This document shows positions 1-7,583 of a DNA stretch of 42,895 bases, piece after piece. The stretch's first letter is position 1. The number at the start of each line of letters is the position of its first letter. Under the pieces are notes generated by a model that made no database searches, was not told the DNA's origin, and saw only the letters and a list, made by a program, of their open reading frames with translations. The DNA lies in the NCBI GenBank assembly GCA_913041895.1, contig CAJWKQ010000004.1, forward strand, positions 1 to 42,895. The letters run 5' to 3'. Source of the DNA: an uncultured Verrucomicrobiales bacterium (lineage in GTDB: Bacteria; Verrucomicrobiota; Verrucomicrobiia; Limisphaerales; UBA1100). Both the position numbers and the translations under genes were made by a program.

Positions 1-798
1 CGCTTCCAAGGCTTCATTGACGACGTGCGCATCTACAACCGCGCGCTTTCAGCAGAAGAAGTCAAAGCGCTTTATGATTTGGAGAAATCAGCAAGTGGAA
101 CTGCTGAGGATTTTAATGGAAAGACCGTCGTTGAGGGCAGTTACATGTGGTCCAACCATCCTTTCGGAGAGGAAAAAAATATGGTGGTATTGAAATTGGA
201 TAAGGGAGGTTCAGGCAATATGGGGCCTCCAAGAGGTGCGTCGACTCTGATTAATTGGAATCTGGATCCAGAGAAAAAAGGTGAAGTAGTTTGGAGTGTA
301 GGGGGTAAGGATAATTACGGTCGGATGCGACCCCTGCCAAATCAAAGGATGAAATTGTTGGTTCACAATACGAACCCCTTGCCTGAAGATCAGCAGATTG
401 AAGTGGTCAAAAAGGAGTCGTTGGTTGGCCTATATGTTCAGGAAGAAGATGGAGTAGGAGGAACTCGCAAGAGCCAATTGGTTCTTAATGAGGATTTATC
501 GGCTACTTGGACCTTAAGAGGCAATGCCATTCGGGGGAAATGGTACATTTACCATAACCCGGATTCTATCAAGGGTGAAGTGTTGTTTAGTGGGGGAGGA
601 GTCCAGTTTTTATTTGCGATTAATTCTGAGGCAAAACCAATCAGCTTGAAGTCAGTGGCAAGATTGGAACGGGTGAATAGAGTTAAATTACCGGCAGCGG
701 GTCAGATGACCTATACCAAGAGTAAAGGTGGTGGAGGGCAGGGCGGCGGCGGTCAAGGGGGCGGAGTAGACGGAGCGCCTGGGGAACCAGTAGAGTGA
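1..798 (+). CDS. LamG/concanavalin A-like domain protein, C-terminal part (5' truncated)
   Basis: The reading frame is open from base 1, so the true start lies outside the window. The first visible residues (RFQGFIDDVRIYNRALS, then an AEEVKALY stretch) are the classic last strand and tail of a LamG_3/concanavalin A-like domain found in large secreted proteins of Planctomycetes and Verrucomicrobia. About 200 residues follow that I do not recognise, predicted mostly beta, and the protein ends in a low-complexity glycine-rich tail (GGGGQGGGGQGGG). An extracellular or surface role is inferred from the LamG piece only. It converges on the ankyrin-YbjQ gene with a 24-bp gap that contains the palindrome AAGCCGGCTT (814-823). 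A GTG at 25 could be read as a start but lies inside the conserved LamG motif, so it is unlikely. Confidence 0.8.
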   Translation, partial: RFQGFIDDVRIYNRALSAEEVKALYDLEKSASGTAEDFNGKTVVEGSYMWSNHPFGEEKNMVVLKLDKGGSGNMGPPRGASTLINWNLDPEKKGEVVWSVGGKDNYGRMRPLPNQRMKLLVHNTNPLPEDQQIEVVKKESLVGLYVQEEDGVGGTRKSQLVLNEDLSATWTLRGNAIRGKWYIYHNPDSIKGEVLFSGGGVQFLFAINSEAKPISLKSVARLERVNRVKLPAAGQMTYTKSKGGGGQGGGGQGGGVDGAPGEPVE

Positions 799-822
799 TA
801 AATTTTTTATTCTAAGCCGGCT

Positions 823-1683
823 TTAAGATTCCTCTTCTTCCACTACCACCGCGGTGCCATAAGCCATCATTTCAGCGGCTCCACCCATAATTACTGAGGT
901 CTGGAAGTCTACGCTGATGACTGCATTAGCGCCCAGCCCCTCGGCTTCCACCAGCATACGGTCTATGGCCTGTTCACGGCTTTCGGCCAGCAGCTTGGCG
1001 TATTCAGTCACTTCACCTCCCACAATGTTGCGTAGGCCAGCTAAAATATCCTTGCCCACATGTCGGGCGCGGATGGTGTTACCGCGTACCAGTCCCAGCA
1101 CACGAACGACTTTTTTACCGGGAATAGTTGGAGAGGTCACAACGAGCATTTTTTTGGTTGGTGTAGGCATGGCTTGATCTTTGGGTTTGGTTTTGATGGC
1201 ATAAATAATACCGAGGATTAAAAAAATGGGGATGAGGCAGGGAAGAAAGCCAAGAAAACGCAAAGCGGACCCACCTCGAGCTTTTCCATGTTCTCCTCCT
1301 TTACTCTCAATGAATTCGCCGGCCTTTCGTTTGGATTCTTTAACTGAATCACTAAATCGTTCATTCTTGATATCATCCCATGCCACATCCCGTGGAGTTT
1401 GCCCGTGTTTGTCTTTGGCATTAATATCAGCATCCTTTTCAATCAGGAATTTTACAATCTCTAGATGGCCGTGATAGGCAGCAGCATGTAGAGCGGTGGA
1501 ATCATGCTCTCCAGACCGTTCATTAATATCGGTTCCAGAAGCCAAATGCGCCCTAACTTTTTCCAGATCTCCTTTGTCAGCGGCCTCAGTGATGGAAATA
1601 TTGGGTTTGGCAGGCGGGGCTTGCTCGGCCGCCTTAAGAATAGTTGAGCACAATAGTAGCACCAGTAATGTGAGTTTTTGCAT
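823..1683 (-). CDS. Ankyrin-repeat / transmembrane / YbjQ (UPF0145) fusion protein
   Basis: This 286-residue protein has four parts: a signal-like hydrophobic N-terminus (1-20), ankyrin repeats around 30-110 (TALHAAAYHGHLEIVKFLIE is a canonical repeat), a transmembrane segment about 145-163, and a C-terminal domain about 178-283 that matches the YbjQ/UPF0145 family (LGLVRGNTIRARHVGKDILA, and a GLGANAVISVDFQT core). YbjQ proteins form small oligomeric rings of unknown function. If the N-terminus is a cleaved signal, the ankyrin part is periplasmic and the YbjQ part cytosolic. It is the last gene of a sigma / anti-sigma / effector-like operon, starting 3 bp after the anti-sigma stop. The ATG at 1683 is followed directly by the signal-like sequence. 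Domain calls are firm; function is unknown. Confidence 0.85.
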   Translation of the reverse strand: MQKLTLLVLLLCSTILKAAEQAPPAKPNISITEAADKGDLEKVRAHLASGTDINERSGEHDSTALHAAAYHGHLEIVKFLIEKDADINAKDKHGQTPRDVAWDDIKNERFSDSVKESKRKAGEFIESKGGEHGKARGGSALRFLGFLPCLIPIFLILGIIYAIKTKPKDQAMPTPTKKMLVVTSPTIPGKKVVRVLGLVRGNTIRARHVGKDILAGLRNIVGGEVTEYAKLLAESREQAIDRMLVEAEGLGANAVISVDFQTSVIMGGAAEMMAYGTAVVVEEEES

Positions 1684-1686
1684 AAG

Positions 1687-2139
1687 TTAAATTTCCACGT
1701 CTTTGTAAGGGTCGGTTTTTGATGCCTTGATGCGATCAATGATAACTGAGGTTAATAATACTCCAAATCCAAGAAATATTGCCGGCAGGCCGATCTTCAT
1801 GAGCATGGGGGTATCTGGACTAGATAGCATTTCCTTGAGTGAAAAATATATCAAAGAACCGTAAAATATGATGAAACCACCAATGACCAGTACTTGGCCA
1901 AGGCTTGCTCCGGTTTCAGCCACCGGATCTTTGGCGGCCTTCAGGCGTTCGCCTTCAGTCATGTGTTCGTACTCAATACCTCCAATTTCACCGCGTAGCT
2001 TCTTCATTTCCTCAAAAGTTTTTGCGCAGTCCTGACAATCCTCCATGATCACCTCTACCCGTTGGCGGTCGCCTTGGGTGAGTTCACCATCAAGGTAACC
2101 TGAAAGTAACGCCTCAGTATCTTCACATTTGTGGTTCAT
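1687..2139 (-). CDS. Putative anti-sigma factor (zf-HC2-like, two membrane segments)
   Basis: A 150-residue protein. Its N-terminal ~45 residues follow the zf-HC2/ZAS pattern of anti-sigma factors: an early Cys, a LLSGYLDGELT stretch, then a CxxC (EDCQDC). Two hydrophobic segments follow at about 82-103 and 113-133, so the zinc domain is probably cytoplasmic and tethered to the inner membrane. The His that normally precedes the CxxC (Hx3CxxC) is Ile here, although a His lies beside the first Cys (MNHKC), so zinc binding may be altered or absent. Its ATG overlaps the stop of the upstream sigma gene by one base, implying coupled translation. The role, holding the ECF sigma factor inactive, follows from family and position. 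Confidence 0.75.
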   Translation of the reverse strand: MNHKCEDTEALLSGYLDGELTQGDRQRVEVIMEDCQDCAKTFEEMKKLRGEIGGIEYEHMTEGERLKAAKDPVAETGASLGQVLVIGGFIIFYGSLIYFSLKEMLSSPDTPMLMKIGLPAIFLGFGVLLTSVIIDRIKASKTDPYKDVEI

Positions 2140-2693
2140 TATAAATATCTCCTCATACGTTGGCGCAGTTCTTTACGTGCGCGGTGTAAACGGCTCATTA
2201 CGGTTCCGGCCCGGATTTCCATTACTTCTGCAATCTCCGCATAGCTCAGGCTATGAAAATCGCGCAATAGCACAATTTCACGCTGGGTGACATCCATCCC
2301 CGCCAGTTGCTGCCGGATAATGTGTTTCAATTCATTTTTCTCTGCCGTCTCAGCAGGCGACAAGTTGCTGTCCTTCAGTTGAGCAACGGCTTCTTCGTCC
2401 TCTGGCTTGCGTTTGCGTAGGACATCCAAGGCACCATTGCGGACCACCTTTAGAAACCATGCTCGTTTGGGGCCCCGGTGGGCATCGTATTGTCCGCTGT
2501 GTAGCAGTTTGCGGAGGGAATCCTGAACAACATCTGCAGCATCCTCATGCCGGCCGAGTAACTGGATAGCCAAGGCAAAACCGTGGTCACTCAGGGAGTC
2601 AATATCCTCTTGGGCATTTTCGCCTTGGCCTACGTTCATTTTGTCGCGGTGCGCTATGCCCATCGGGAGGGCAATCGTTGGTGAACATTTCAT
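2139..2693 (-). CDS. ECF-type RNA polymerase sigma factor
   Basis: This is a sigma-70 family factor of ECF type. Region 2 is visible as a helix containing ADVVQDSLRKLLH and then RAWFLKVVRNGALDVLRKRK. Region 4 ends the protein with the helix-turn-helix REIVLLRDFHSLSYAEIAEV and MEIRAGTVMSRLHRARKELR. Regions 1 and 3 are absent, as expected. The ATG at 2693 is chosen because AGGTGAG lies six bases upstream; it follows an in-frame GTG (2696), and an internal ATG at 2639 would also leave both domains intact. It is the first gene of the operon with the anti-sigma and ankyrin-YbjQ genes and is divergent from a Gfo/Idh/MocA gene. Its target promoters cannot be read from the window. Confidence 0.88.
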   Translation of the reverse strand: MKCSPTIALPMGIAHRDKMNVGQGENAQEDIDSLSDHGFALAIQLLGRHEDAADVVQDSLRKLLHSGQYDAHRGPKRAWFLKVVRNGALDVLRKRKPEDEEAVAQLKDSNLSPAETAEKNELKHIIRQQLAGMDVTQREIVLLRDFHSLSYAEIAEVMEIRAGTVMSRLHRARKELRQRMRRYL

Positions 2694-2785
2694 CACGTCT
2701 CACCTACTACGTGCAACCATCAGTTTTATTCCCTAAAAAGATAAAAATCTTTGGACAGGTTCGAGTCACCTGCCACAATGAACTC

Positions 2786-4117
2786 ATGTCCAAGATTCAA
2801 AGGCGTAAATTTATTGCACAAACTGCTGCCGTGGCTGCCTTTCCCGCAGTTTTGGTCCAGAAAGGCGAAGCGGCAAAGGCACCGGCTAGTGAGCGGGTGC
2901 GTGTTGGCATGATAGGGGCTGCCGGCCGTGGGGGGTCGCTAAATCGTATTTTTTCCAGAAATAAAAATGTGGAGATAGTGGGGATTGCGGAGATCGATCC
3001 GCGAAGGTTGCCCGGAACGTTGGAGAGCGTTACCAAGACCCAAGGTAGTAAGCCCAAGACGTTTACCGATTTTCGAAAACTGGTGGAAGACCCCACTATC
3101 GATGCCTTGTGCGTAGGAACACCTGACCATTGGCATGCAATTCCGACCATTATGGGGTGTTTGTCGGGTAAGGATGTTTACGTGGAGAAACCCGATGGAC
3201 ACAATATCGTTGAGGGTCAGCGCATGGTTCAGGCAATGCGAAAGCATAAACGGATTGTTCAAATGGGCTCTCAGCATCGTAGTACGGAGAGGATGCAAAC
3301 GGCGCTGGCTTACATTCGTGAAGGGCATTTGGGAAAATGTCTTGTGGCTAAGGCATGGGAAAGCCACAAGCAAGGCAATATTGGCAGGCCACCTGATGGG
3401 GTGGCTCCCAAGGAAGTGGATTATGACATGTGGCTGGGCTCTGCGCCAAAGCGCGCTTTTAATCCCAGGCGCTTTCATGGCAGTTGGCGTTGGTTTTATG
3501 ATTACGGTGCTGGGGATCTTGGCAATGACGGTGTGCACCGGTTGGACATGGCTTTTGCTGCATTAAGTGCGGCAGTGGAAACCGAAGGCAAGAAGCCTTT
3601 GCGTATGCCACGAAAAATTAGCGGCACTGGCGGCAAGTGGTTTTTTGATGATGCTCAGGAATGGCCAGATACCATGCAGGTGACTTATGAGTATCCGGGT
3701 GCGCCGCCACGTATTCTTACCTATGAGATGCGAATTTGGTCGCCCTACCCCTACCTAGGTGAGGCTGAAGGTAGCGCGGTATTCGGCGATCAAGGCTATA
3801 TCATTCTAGGAAATAATGGATGGAGAGCTTACGGCAAAGGAGGAAAGTTGGTGAAACAACACGGTGGAGGTAGTGATGCTACTCCGCATGTGCAGAACTT
3901 TATCGACTGCATCAAGACGCGTAAACGGCCCTACTGCGATTTGGAAACTGTGGGACATCCGGCCAGTGTGCTTTGTCATGCGGGTAACATCGCTACGTTA
4001 CTGGGGCGCACCATCACCTTTGATGCGAAGACCGAAACGTTTGAAGGAGATAAGGAAGCCAATAATATGCGAGGGCGTAAGGAGTGGCGTAAACCGTGGG
4101 TGTTGCCGGAGGTATAA
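2786..4117 (+). CDS. Gfo/Idh/MocA-family oxidoreductase with twin-arginine leader
   Basis: A 443-residue predicted NAD(P)-dependent sugar or inositol-type dehydrogenase. The N-terminus has a twin-arginine-like leader (QRRKFIAQTAAVAAFPA), then a Rossmann fold beginning RVGMIGAAGRGG (39-50) and the family EKP motif at 138-140 (DVYVEKPDGH). The C-terminal half is the alpha/beta substrate domain. The ATG at 2786 is preferred over an upstream in-frame codon at 2678 because it places the Tat leader at the N-terminus; no strong Shine-Dalgarno is visible. Such exported Gfo/Idh/MocA proteins are strongly expanded in Verrucomicrobia and Planctomycetes. The substrate cannot be assigned. The divergent spacer to the sigma gene carries the short inverted repeat CAGGT/ACCTG (2756-2772). 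Confidence 0.88.
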   Translation: MSKIQRRKFIAQTAAVAAFPAVLVQKGEAAKAPASERVRVGMIGAAGRGGSLNRIFSRNKNVEIVGIAEIDPRRLPGTLESVTKTQGSKPKTFTDFRKLVEDPTIDALCVGTPDHWHAIPTIMGCLSGKDVYVEKPDGHNIVEGQRMVQAMRKHKRIVQMGSQHRSTERMQTALAYIREGHLGKCLVAKAWESHKQGNIGRPPDGVAPKEVDYDMWLGSAPKRAFNPRRFHGSWRWFYDYGAGDLGNDGVHRLDMAFAALSAAVETEGKKPLRMPRKISGTGGKWFFDDAQEWPDTMQVTYEYPGAPPRILTYEMRIWSPYPYLGEAEGSAVFGDQGYIILGNNGWRAYGKGGKLVKQHGGGSDATPHVQNFIDCIKTRKRPYCDLETVGHPASVLCHAGNIATLLGRTITFDAKTETFEGDKEANNMRGRKEWRKPWVLPEV

Positions 4118-4180
4118 TTCTTTGAATTGGAGTAACGGTGTAAAAAAACGTAAAGTTAATTGTCTAACAGGAGAAAAAAT

Positions 4181-4534
4181 ATGAAGAAACTAGTAGTTGC
4201 GGTATCAATAGCGTTATTTGTAATTGGCTGTGGAAATCAGCCAGCCACAGGAACTGATGCAGAAGCTGTCTCATTCAATGATCAAGTCATGGAAGCGTCC
4301 TGTGGCCAGTGTTTGTTTAGTATGGGAGAAGGGGGCTGTGACTTGGCGGTGCGAATTGATGGCAAAGGGTACTTTGTTGATGGGACCGGCATTGATGATC
4401 ACGGGGATTCTCATGGTAAGGATGGCTTTTGCAGCGTCATTCGGCAGGCAAAAATTTCGGGAGAAATACAGGGCGATCGGTTTAATGTGACTTCCTTTAA
4501 GCTCCTGCCGCTGGAGAAAAAAGATTCCCAATAA
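4181..4534 (+). CDS. Small cysteine-containing lipoprotein, DUF6370-like
   Basis: A 117-residue protein whose N-terminus is a lipoprotein signal (MKKLVVAVSIALFVIGC), with a good lipobox VIGC at Cys17. The ATG at 4181 is supported by CAGGAG seven bases upstream. The mature part has four Cys: a CGQC pair (41, 44), Cys53 in GGCDLAVRIDGK, and Cys84. The order SCGQC ... GCDLAVRIDGK ... YFVDG resembles small proteins I recall as DUF6370; that family name is from memory and unchecked. Function is unknown; the fixed Cys pattern suggests metal binding or disulphides in the periplasm. It lies 63 bp after the Gfo/Idh/MocA gene and converges on another. Confidence 0.75.
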   Translation: MKKLVVAVSIALFVIGCGNQPATGTDAEAVSFNDQVMEASCGQCLFSMGEGGCDLAVRIDGKGYFVDGTGIDDHGDSHGKDGFCSVIRQAKISGEIQGDRFNVTSFKLLPLEKKDSQ

Positions 4535-4563
4535 AAAACCCGGGGAGCAAAGTCTCCCGGAGT
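4533..4563 (-). terminator. Intrinsic terminator for the minus-strand oxidoreductase gene
   Basis: A GC-rich hairpin with arms CCGGGGAG and CTCCCGG (one bulged G) and loop of about six bases. Read on the minus strand it is followed by a run of six T. It lies just beyond the stop of the minus-strand Gfo/Idh/MocA gene at 4590. It might also end plus-strand transcripts of the lipoprotein gene, but the plus-strand T-tract is poor. Confidence 0.7.
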
Positions 4564-4589
4564 GTTTAATCCCAATGAGGTTAAAAGGG

Positions 4590-5942
4590 TTAAGACCAGC
4601 CGTGAGGGCTTATGGCTTCCTTGGTACCTGGGATGGCTTCGGCTGGTGGAGTGTGTTTTCCGGTATCCCAATTCTGATCCTTGGGGAATAGATCCTGCTT
4701 TGAGTTTAAAGCCTGATCCCACGTGACTTGTTTTCCAGTATAGCCGGCAATGCGCCCCATGATGGCCATCATTGTGGCGTTGCACATGCGGGCACCATTG
4801 TTGATGGGCTTGCCATCACGGATGCTGGCAAAGAGTTCGTCGTGCTCAATTTGATACATGTTTCCGCCGGGGCCCGTGTAACGCCACAGGTCGCCATTAG
4901 GGCTGTAGGTCCAATCGTTGGTATTGCCTTTAATGGCATCTTTGCCGGTAATGATTAATCCGCCGCCTATTTGTGCACGGCCTTTGGTTCCGTGGATGTA
5001 GTCGTTATTTTCACCATGGCAACCGGGTATTTGGCGTTGTCCCAGGAAGCCGCGGGCACCGCGTTCAAACAGATAGTTCACTTCAATATGATCCCATATG
5101 TTGCCTGAATTATTCGGTTTTTGGCGGCCGCCCACTGCCACACAGCTGTGTGGGGGGGCATCACCGAAGAGCCATGAGATTTTATCTACGCTGTGGACGG
5201 CTTGTTCCACCAGACCGTCACCTCCGCACCAGGTAAAATTGTACCAGTTGCGGACCTGCCACTCGATATCACTCCATCCCTCTTTACGTGCGGAGTCTGG
5301 TGGCATGGGTTTTACGGGGCCTGTGTAATAGGTGGCGTACATGCTCTGTACGTCTCCGATGGCACCATCAGCAATACGCTTAAAGAATTCGCGGCGCCCT
5401 GGCTCATAACGCCAGCAAAAGCCTGCCACGACCGCCAAGCCTTTTTTCTCAGCAAGCTTGTAGCTCTCCATGACAGAGCGAAGGCCGGGAGCATCAGTGG
5501 CCATCGGTTTTTCCAGGAAGATATGTTTATTGGATTCGACTGCGGCTTTAAAATGTAGAGGCCTGAACCCTGGGGGTGTGGTTAGGATGACGAGGTCTAC
5601 GCCGCTCTCCAGAACCTTCTGGTATGCATCCAAGCCGATAAACTTGCGCTTTGGATCCACATTAACCATGCCTGGCTTGCGCTTGGAAATATTGTTTAGG
5701 CTATTATTCAGTCTCGCTTCAGAAACCTCGCCCATTGCCCACAACTCAACATTACTGTCAGCAGTCAAAGCCTGATTGGCTGCTCCAGTACCACGTCCTC
5801 CACAACCGATGAAGCCGATCTTTAGTTTGCGGCTGTCCGGTTTACCAAAGGTGACAGTTGGGAAAGATATGGTGCTAGCGGCTACCGCAGCAGCACTGCC
5901 GGTCTTAATAAATTGGCGTCTGTTGGGAGTGTCTTTTTTCAT
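4590..5942 (-). CDS. Gfo/Idh/MocA-family oxidoreductase with Tat leader (tandem copy 1)
   Basis: A 450-residue predicted exported NAD(P)-dependent dehydrogenase. The leader has twin arginines (NRRQFIKTGSAAAVAAST), the Rossmann motif follows at 42-53 (IGFIGCGGRGTG), and EKP is at 144-146 (IFLEKPMATD). The start at 5942 gives a compact Tat leader; an in-frame ATG at 5966 would add eight residues. It is clearly paralogous to the gene directly upstream: both share FGKPDS at the leader end, the NQAL and ADSNVEL stretches after the Rossmann loop, PPGFRP, EKPMATDAPG, and the same end (HGW plus one residue). Each copy has its own downstream terminator, so they can be expressed separately. Substrate unknown. 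Confidence 0.88.
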   Translation of the reverse strand: MKKDTPNRRQFIKTGSAAAVAASTISFPTVTFGKPDSRKLKIGFIGCGGRGTGAANQALTADSNVELWAMGEVSEARLNNSLNNISKRKPGMVNVDPKRKFIGLDAYQKVLESGVDLVILTTPPGFRPLHFKAAVESNKHIFLEKPMATDAPGLRSVMESYKLAEKKGLAVVAGFCWRYEPGRREFFKRIADGAIGDVQSMYATYYTGPVKPMPPDSARKEGWSDIEWQVRNWYNFTWCGGDGLVEQAVHSVDKISWLFGDAPPHSCVAVGGRQKPNNSGNIWDHIEVNYLFERGARGFLGQRQIPGCHGENNDYIHGTKGRAQIGGGLIITGKDAIKGNTNDWTYSPNGDLWRYTGPGGNMYQIEHDELFASIRDGKPINNGARMCNATMMAIMGRIAGYTGKQVTWDQALNSKQDLFPKDQNWDTGKHTPPAEAIPGTKEAISPHGWS

Positions 5943-6007
5943 CTTGTGTTTGGTAATTTTGCGCATAAGCGTGAGGATTGGCAATAGGCGAATCCCCGTG
6001 GGTTATT

Positions 6008-6033
6008 AAAAAAGCCGCCATTGAAGGCGGCTT
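6008..6033 (-). terminator. Intrinsic terminator after the second tandem oxidoreductase
   Basis: A perfect 8-bp stem AAGCCGCC / GGCGGCTT (6012-6019 and 6026-6033) with a 6-base loop. On the minus strand the hairpin runs into a T-rich tail, TTTTTTAATAA. It lies about 20 bases beyond the stop of the minus-strand gene at 6055. Confidence 0.82.
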
Positions 6034-6054
6034 AAAAAGGAGCTGAATATTATT

Positions 6055-7386
6055 CTAAGCCCAACCGTGTGGCTTTAAAACTTCGTCACGACCGGCATGC
6101 CGGACAGCGCGCGGTGGGAATTTCATGTCGAAAGAGATTTTTTCGGGAACCAACTGTTCTTTCGAGGCAAGCATCATTTCCTTTGTGACCTTTTTACCTG
6201 TGTAGGCGGCTGTACGCGCCATCATGGCAGTTAAGGTGGTTTTAATCATGCGATCGCCGGTGTTTAGCGGTTTGCCATCCCGAATGGCGGCGTACATTTC
6301 ATCATGTTCGGTCTGGTAACCGTTGTTACTGCGTTCACCGTTGGGTCCGGCATTCCACTTCCATATAAGCCCGTCTTTGTTTCCAAAGGCGTGAAACTTT
6401 CTGCCACTTTCCCCATTGTATTTGCCTTTGGTTCCGTATACGCGGTCCCAGACACCATTTTCACAATTATCCATTTGTCGGCAGAAATGATAGCCTTGAG
6501 TGCCGTCAGCCCAGGAAAACTCGACCCCGAAGTGGTCATAGATATTTCCTTCCTCTTCCCCCCGGTTTTGTCGACCGCCATTGGCGATTACATAAGCGGG
6601 CACTTCGTCATTCTTTGCCCAGAGCATTTTGTCGATACTGTGTACGGCCTGCTCAACGATGTGGTCGCCTGAAAGCCAGGTGAAGTAGTACCAGCGCCTC
6701 AGCATGTACTCGACATCGGTCTTGGTGTTTTCACGGTTCCAATCCACATAACGTTTGCGCGCGTTATTGTTATAGCTGCTAAAGATAGCCTGAATGTCAC
6801 CGAGTTCACCTCCGAGGAGCCGCTCGTAGGTATCGCGTTGAGCATAAGTCCATCGCCACACAAATCCGTCTACAATCGAGGTTCCCTGTTTCTTGGCTTT
6901 TTCTATGGATTTCATGACCGAATGGACACCGGGAGCGTCAGTAGCCATTGGTTTTTCAGCAAAAACGTGCTTACCCGCATCGACGGCTGCTTTGATATGT
7001 TGCGGTCGAAATCCAGGAGGTGTGGCTAGGAGCACTACGTCAACTCCACTATCGATGACCTTTTTGTATGCATCCAATCCTACAAATACGCGTTTTTCAG
7101 CATTATCACTGATTTTGCCGGGATGTATTTTTTTGATGCGTTCCAACCCTGCGTCTGCTTTATCTTGGAAGGCTTCTCCTATGGCATGAAGTTCAACATT
7201 TGAATCGGCACTCAACGCTTGATTGATGGCTCCTGATCCCCGGCCTCCGCAACCAATCCAGCCGAGTTTTAGTTTCGAACTATCGGGCTTACCAAAGGTG
7301 ACGGAAGGGAAGGCAAGTGCGGCTCCGGCTGTAGCGGTGGAGGTCTTGATGAAATCGCGCCGTGTAGAATCAATTTGCTTACTCAT
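6055..7386 (-). CDS. Gfo/Idh/MocA-family oxidoreductase with Tat leader (tandem copy 2)
   Basis: A 443-residue predicted exported NAD(P)-dependent dehydrogenase. Twin arginines are at 9-10 (TRRDFIKTSTATAGAALAFP), the Rossmann motif at 41-52 (LGWIGCGGRGSG), and EKP at 144-146 (VFAEKPMATD). The ATG at 7386 starts the Tat leader directly; upstream in-frame sequence lacks such a signal. Compared with copy 1 (4590-5942) the N-terminal cofactor half is nearly colinear and well conserved, while parts of the substrate half differ, as expected after duplication and specialisation. The two probably act on related sugars or cyclitols outside the cytoplasm. Substrate and cofactor loading are not visible. 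Confidence 0.88.
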   Translation of the reverse strand: MSKQIDSTRRDFIKTSTATAGAALAFPSVTFGKPDSSKLKLGWIGCGGRGSGAINQALSADSNVELHAIGEAFQDKADAGLERIKKIHPGKISDNAEKRVFVGLDAYKKVIDSGVDVVLLATPPGFRPQHIKAAVDAGKHVFAEKPMATDAPGVHSVMKSIEKAKKQGTSIVDGFVWRWTYAQRDTYERLLGGELGDIQAIFSSYNNNARKRYVDWNRENTKTDVEYMLRRWYYFTWLSGDHIVEQAVHSIDKMLWAKNDEVPAYVIANGGRQNRGEEEGNIYDHFGVEFSWADGTQGYHFCRQMDNCENGVWDRVYGTKGKYNGESGRKFHAFGNKDGLIWKWNAGPNGERSNNGYQTEHDEMYAAIRDGKPLNTGDRMIKTTLTAMMARTAAYTGKKVTKEMMLASKEQLVPEKISFDMKFPPRAVRHAGRDEVLKPHGWA

Positions 7387-7462
7387 AATTTTGTAAATCG
7401 CTGGGCTCAGGTTACGGGGCAGGTGCGGAAGGGTCAAGAGGGGGCTTTAAGCCCTGTATTTC

Positions 7463-7491
7463 TTGACTTACGGCAATAATTTCGGTTAATA
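7463..7491 (+). promoter_or_regulatory. Sigma-70-type promoter candidate for the pyrophosphatase gene
   Basis: TTGACT at 7463-7468 and TTAATA at 7486-7491 are separated by exactly 17 bases. They lie about 90 bases upstream of the hppA start, in the spacer between the divergent Gfo/Idh/MocA and hppA genes. The match to housekeeping promoter elements is good, but promoter rules in this group are not well tested. Confidence 0.5.
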
Positions 7492-7583
7492 ATCGCGTAA
7501 GGGGAGGGTGTATAGCCTCACAGGACTAGAGGAGAGTGTTGGTATTGTTCCGATACGTTTCTTAAACAGTAATTCAATCAAAA

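Noticed and set aside
917-1177. Plus-strand ORF opposite the YbjQ domain
   Set aside because: It is the antisense shadow of a clearly conserved domain and has a low-complexity Ser/Thr/Ala composition.
2678-2785. Upstream extension of the first Gfo/Idh/MocA protein
   Set aside because: It would put 36 residues before the twin-arginine leader and overlap the sigma-factor start; the ATG at 2786 is the natural start.
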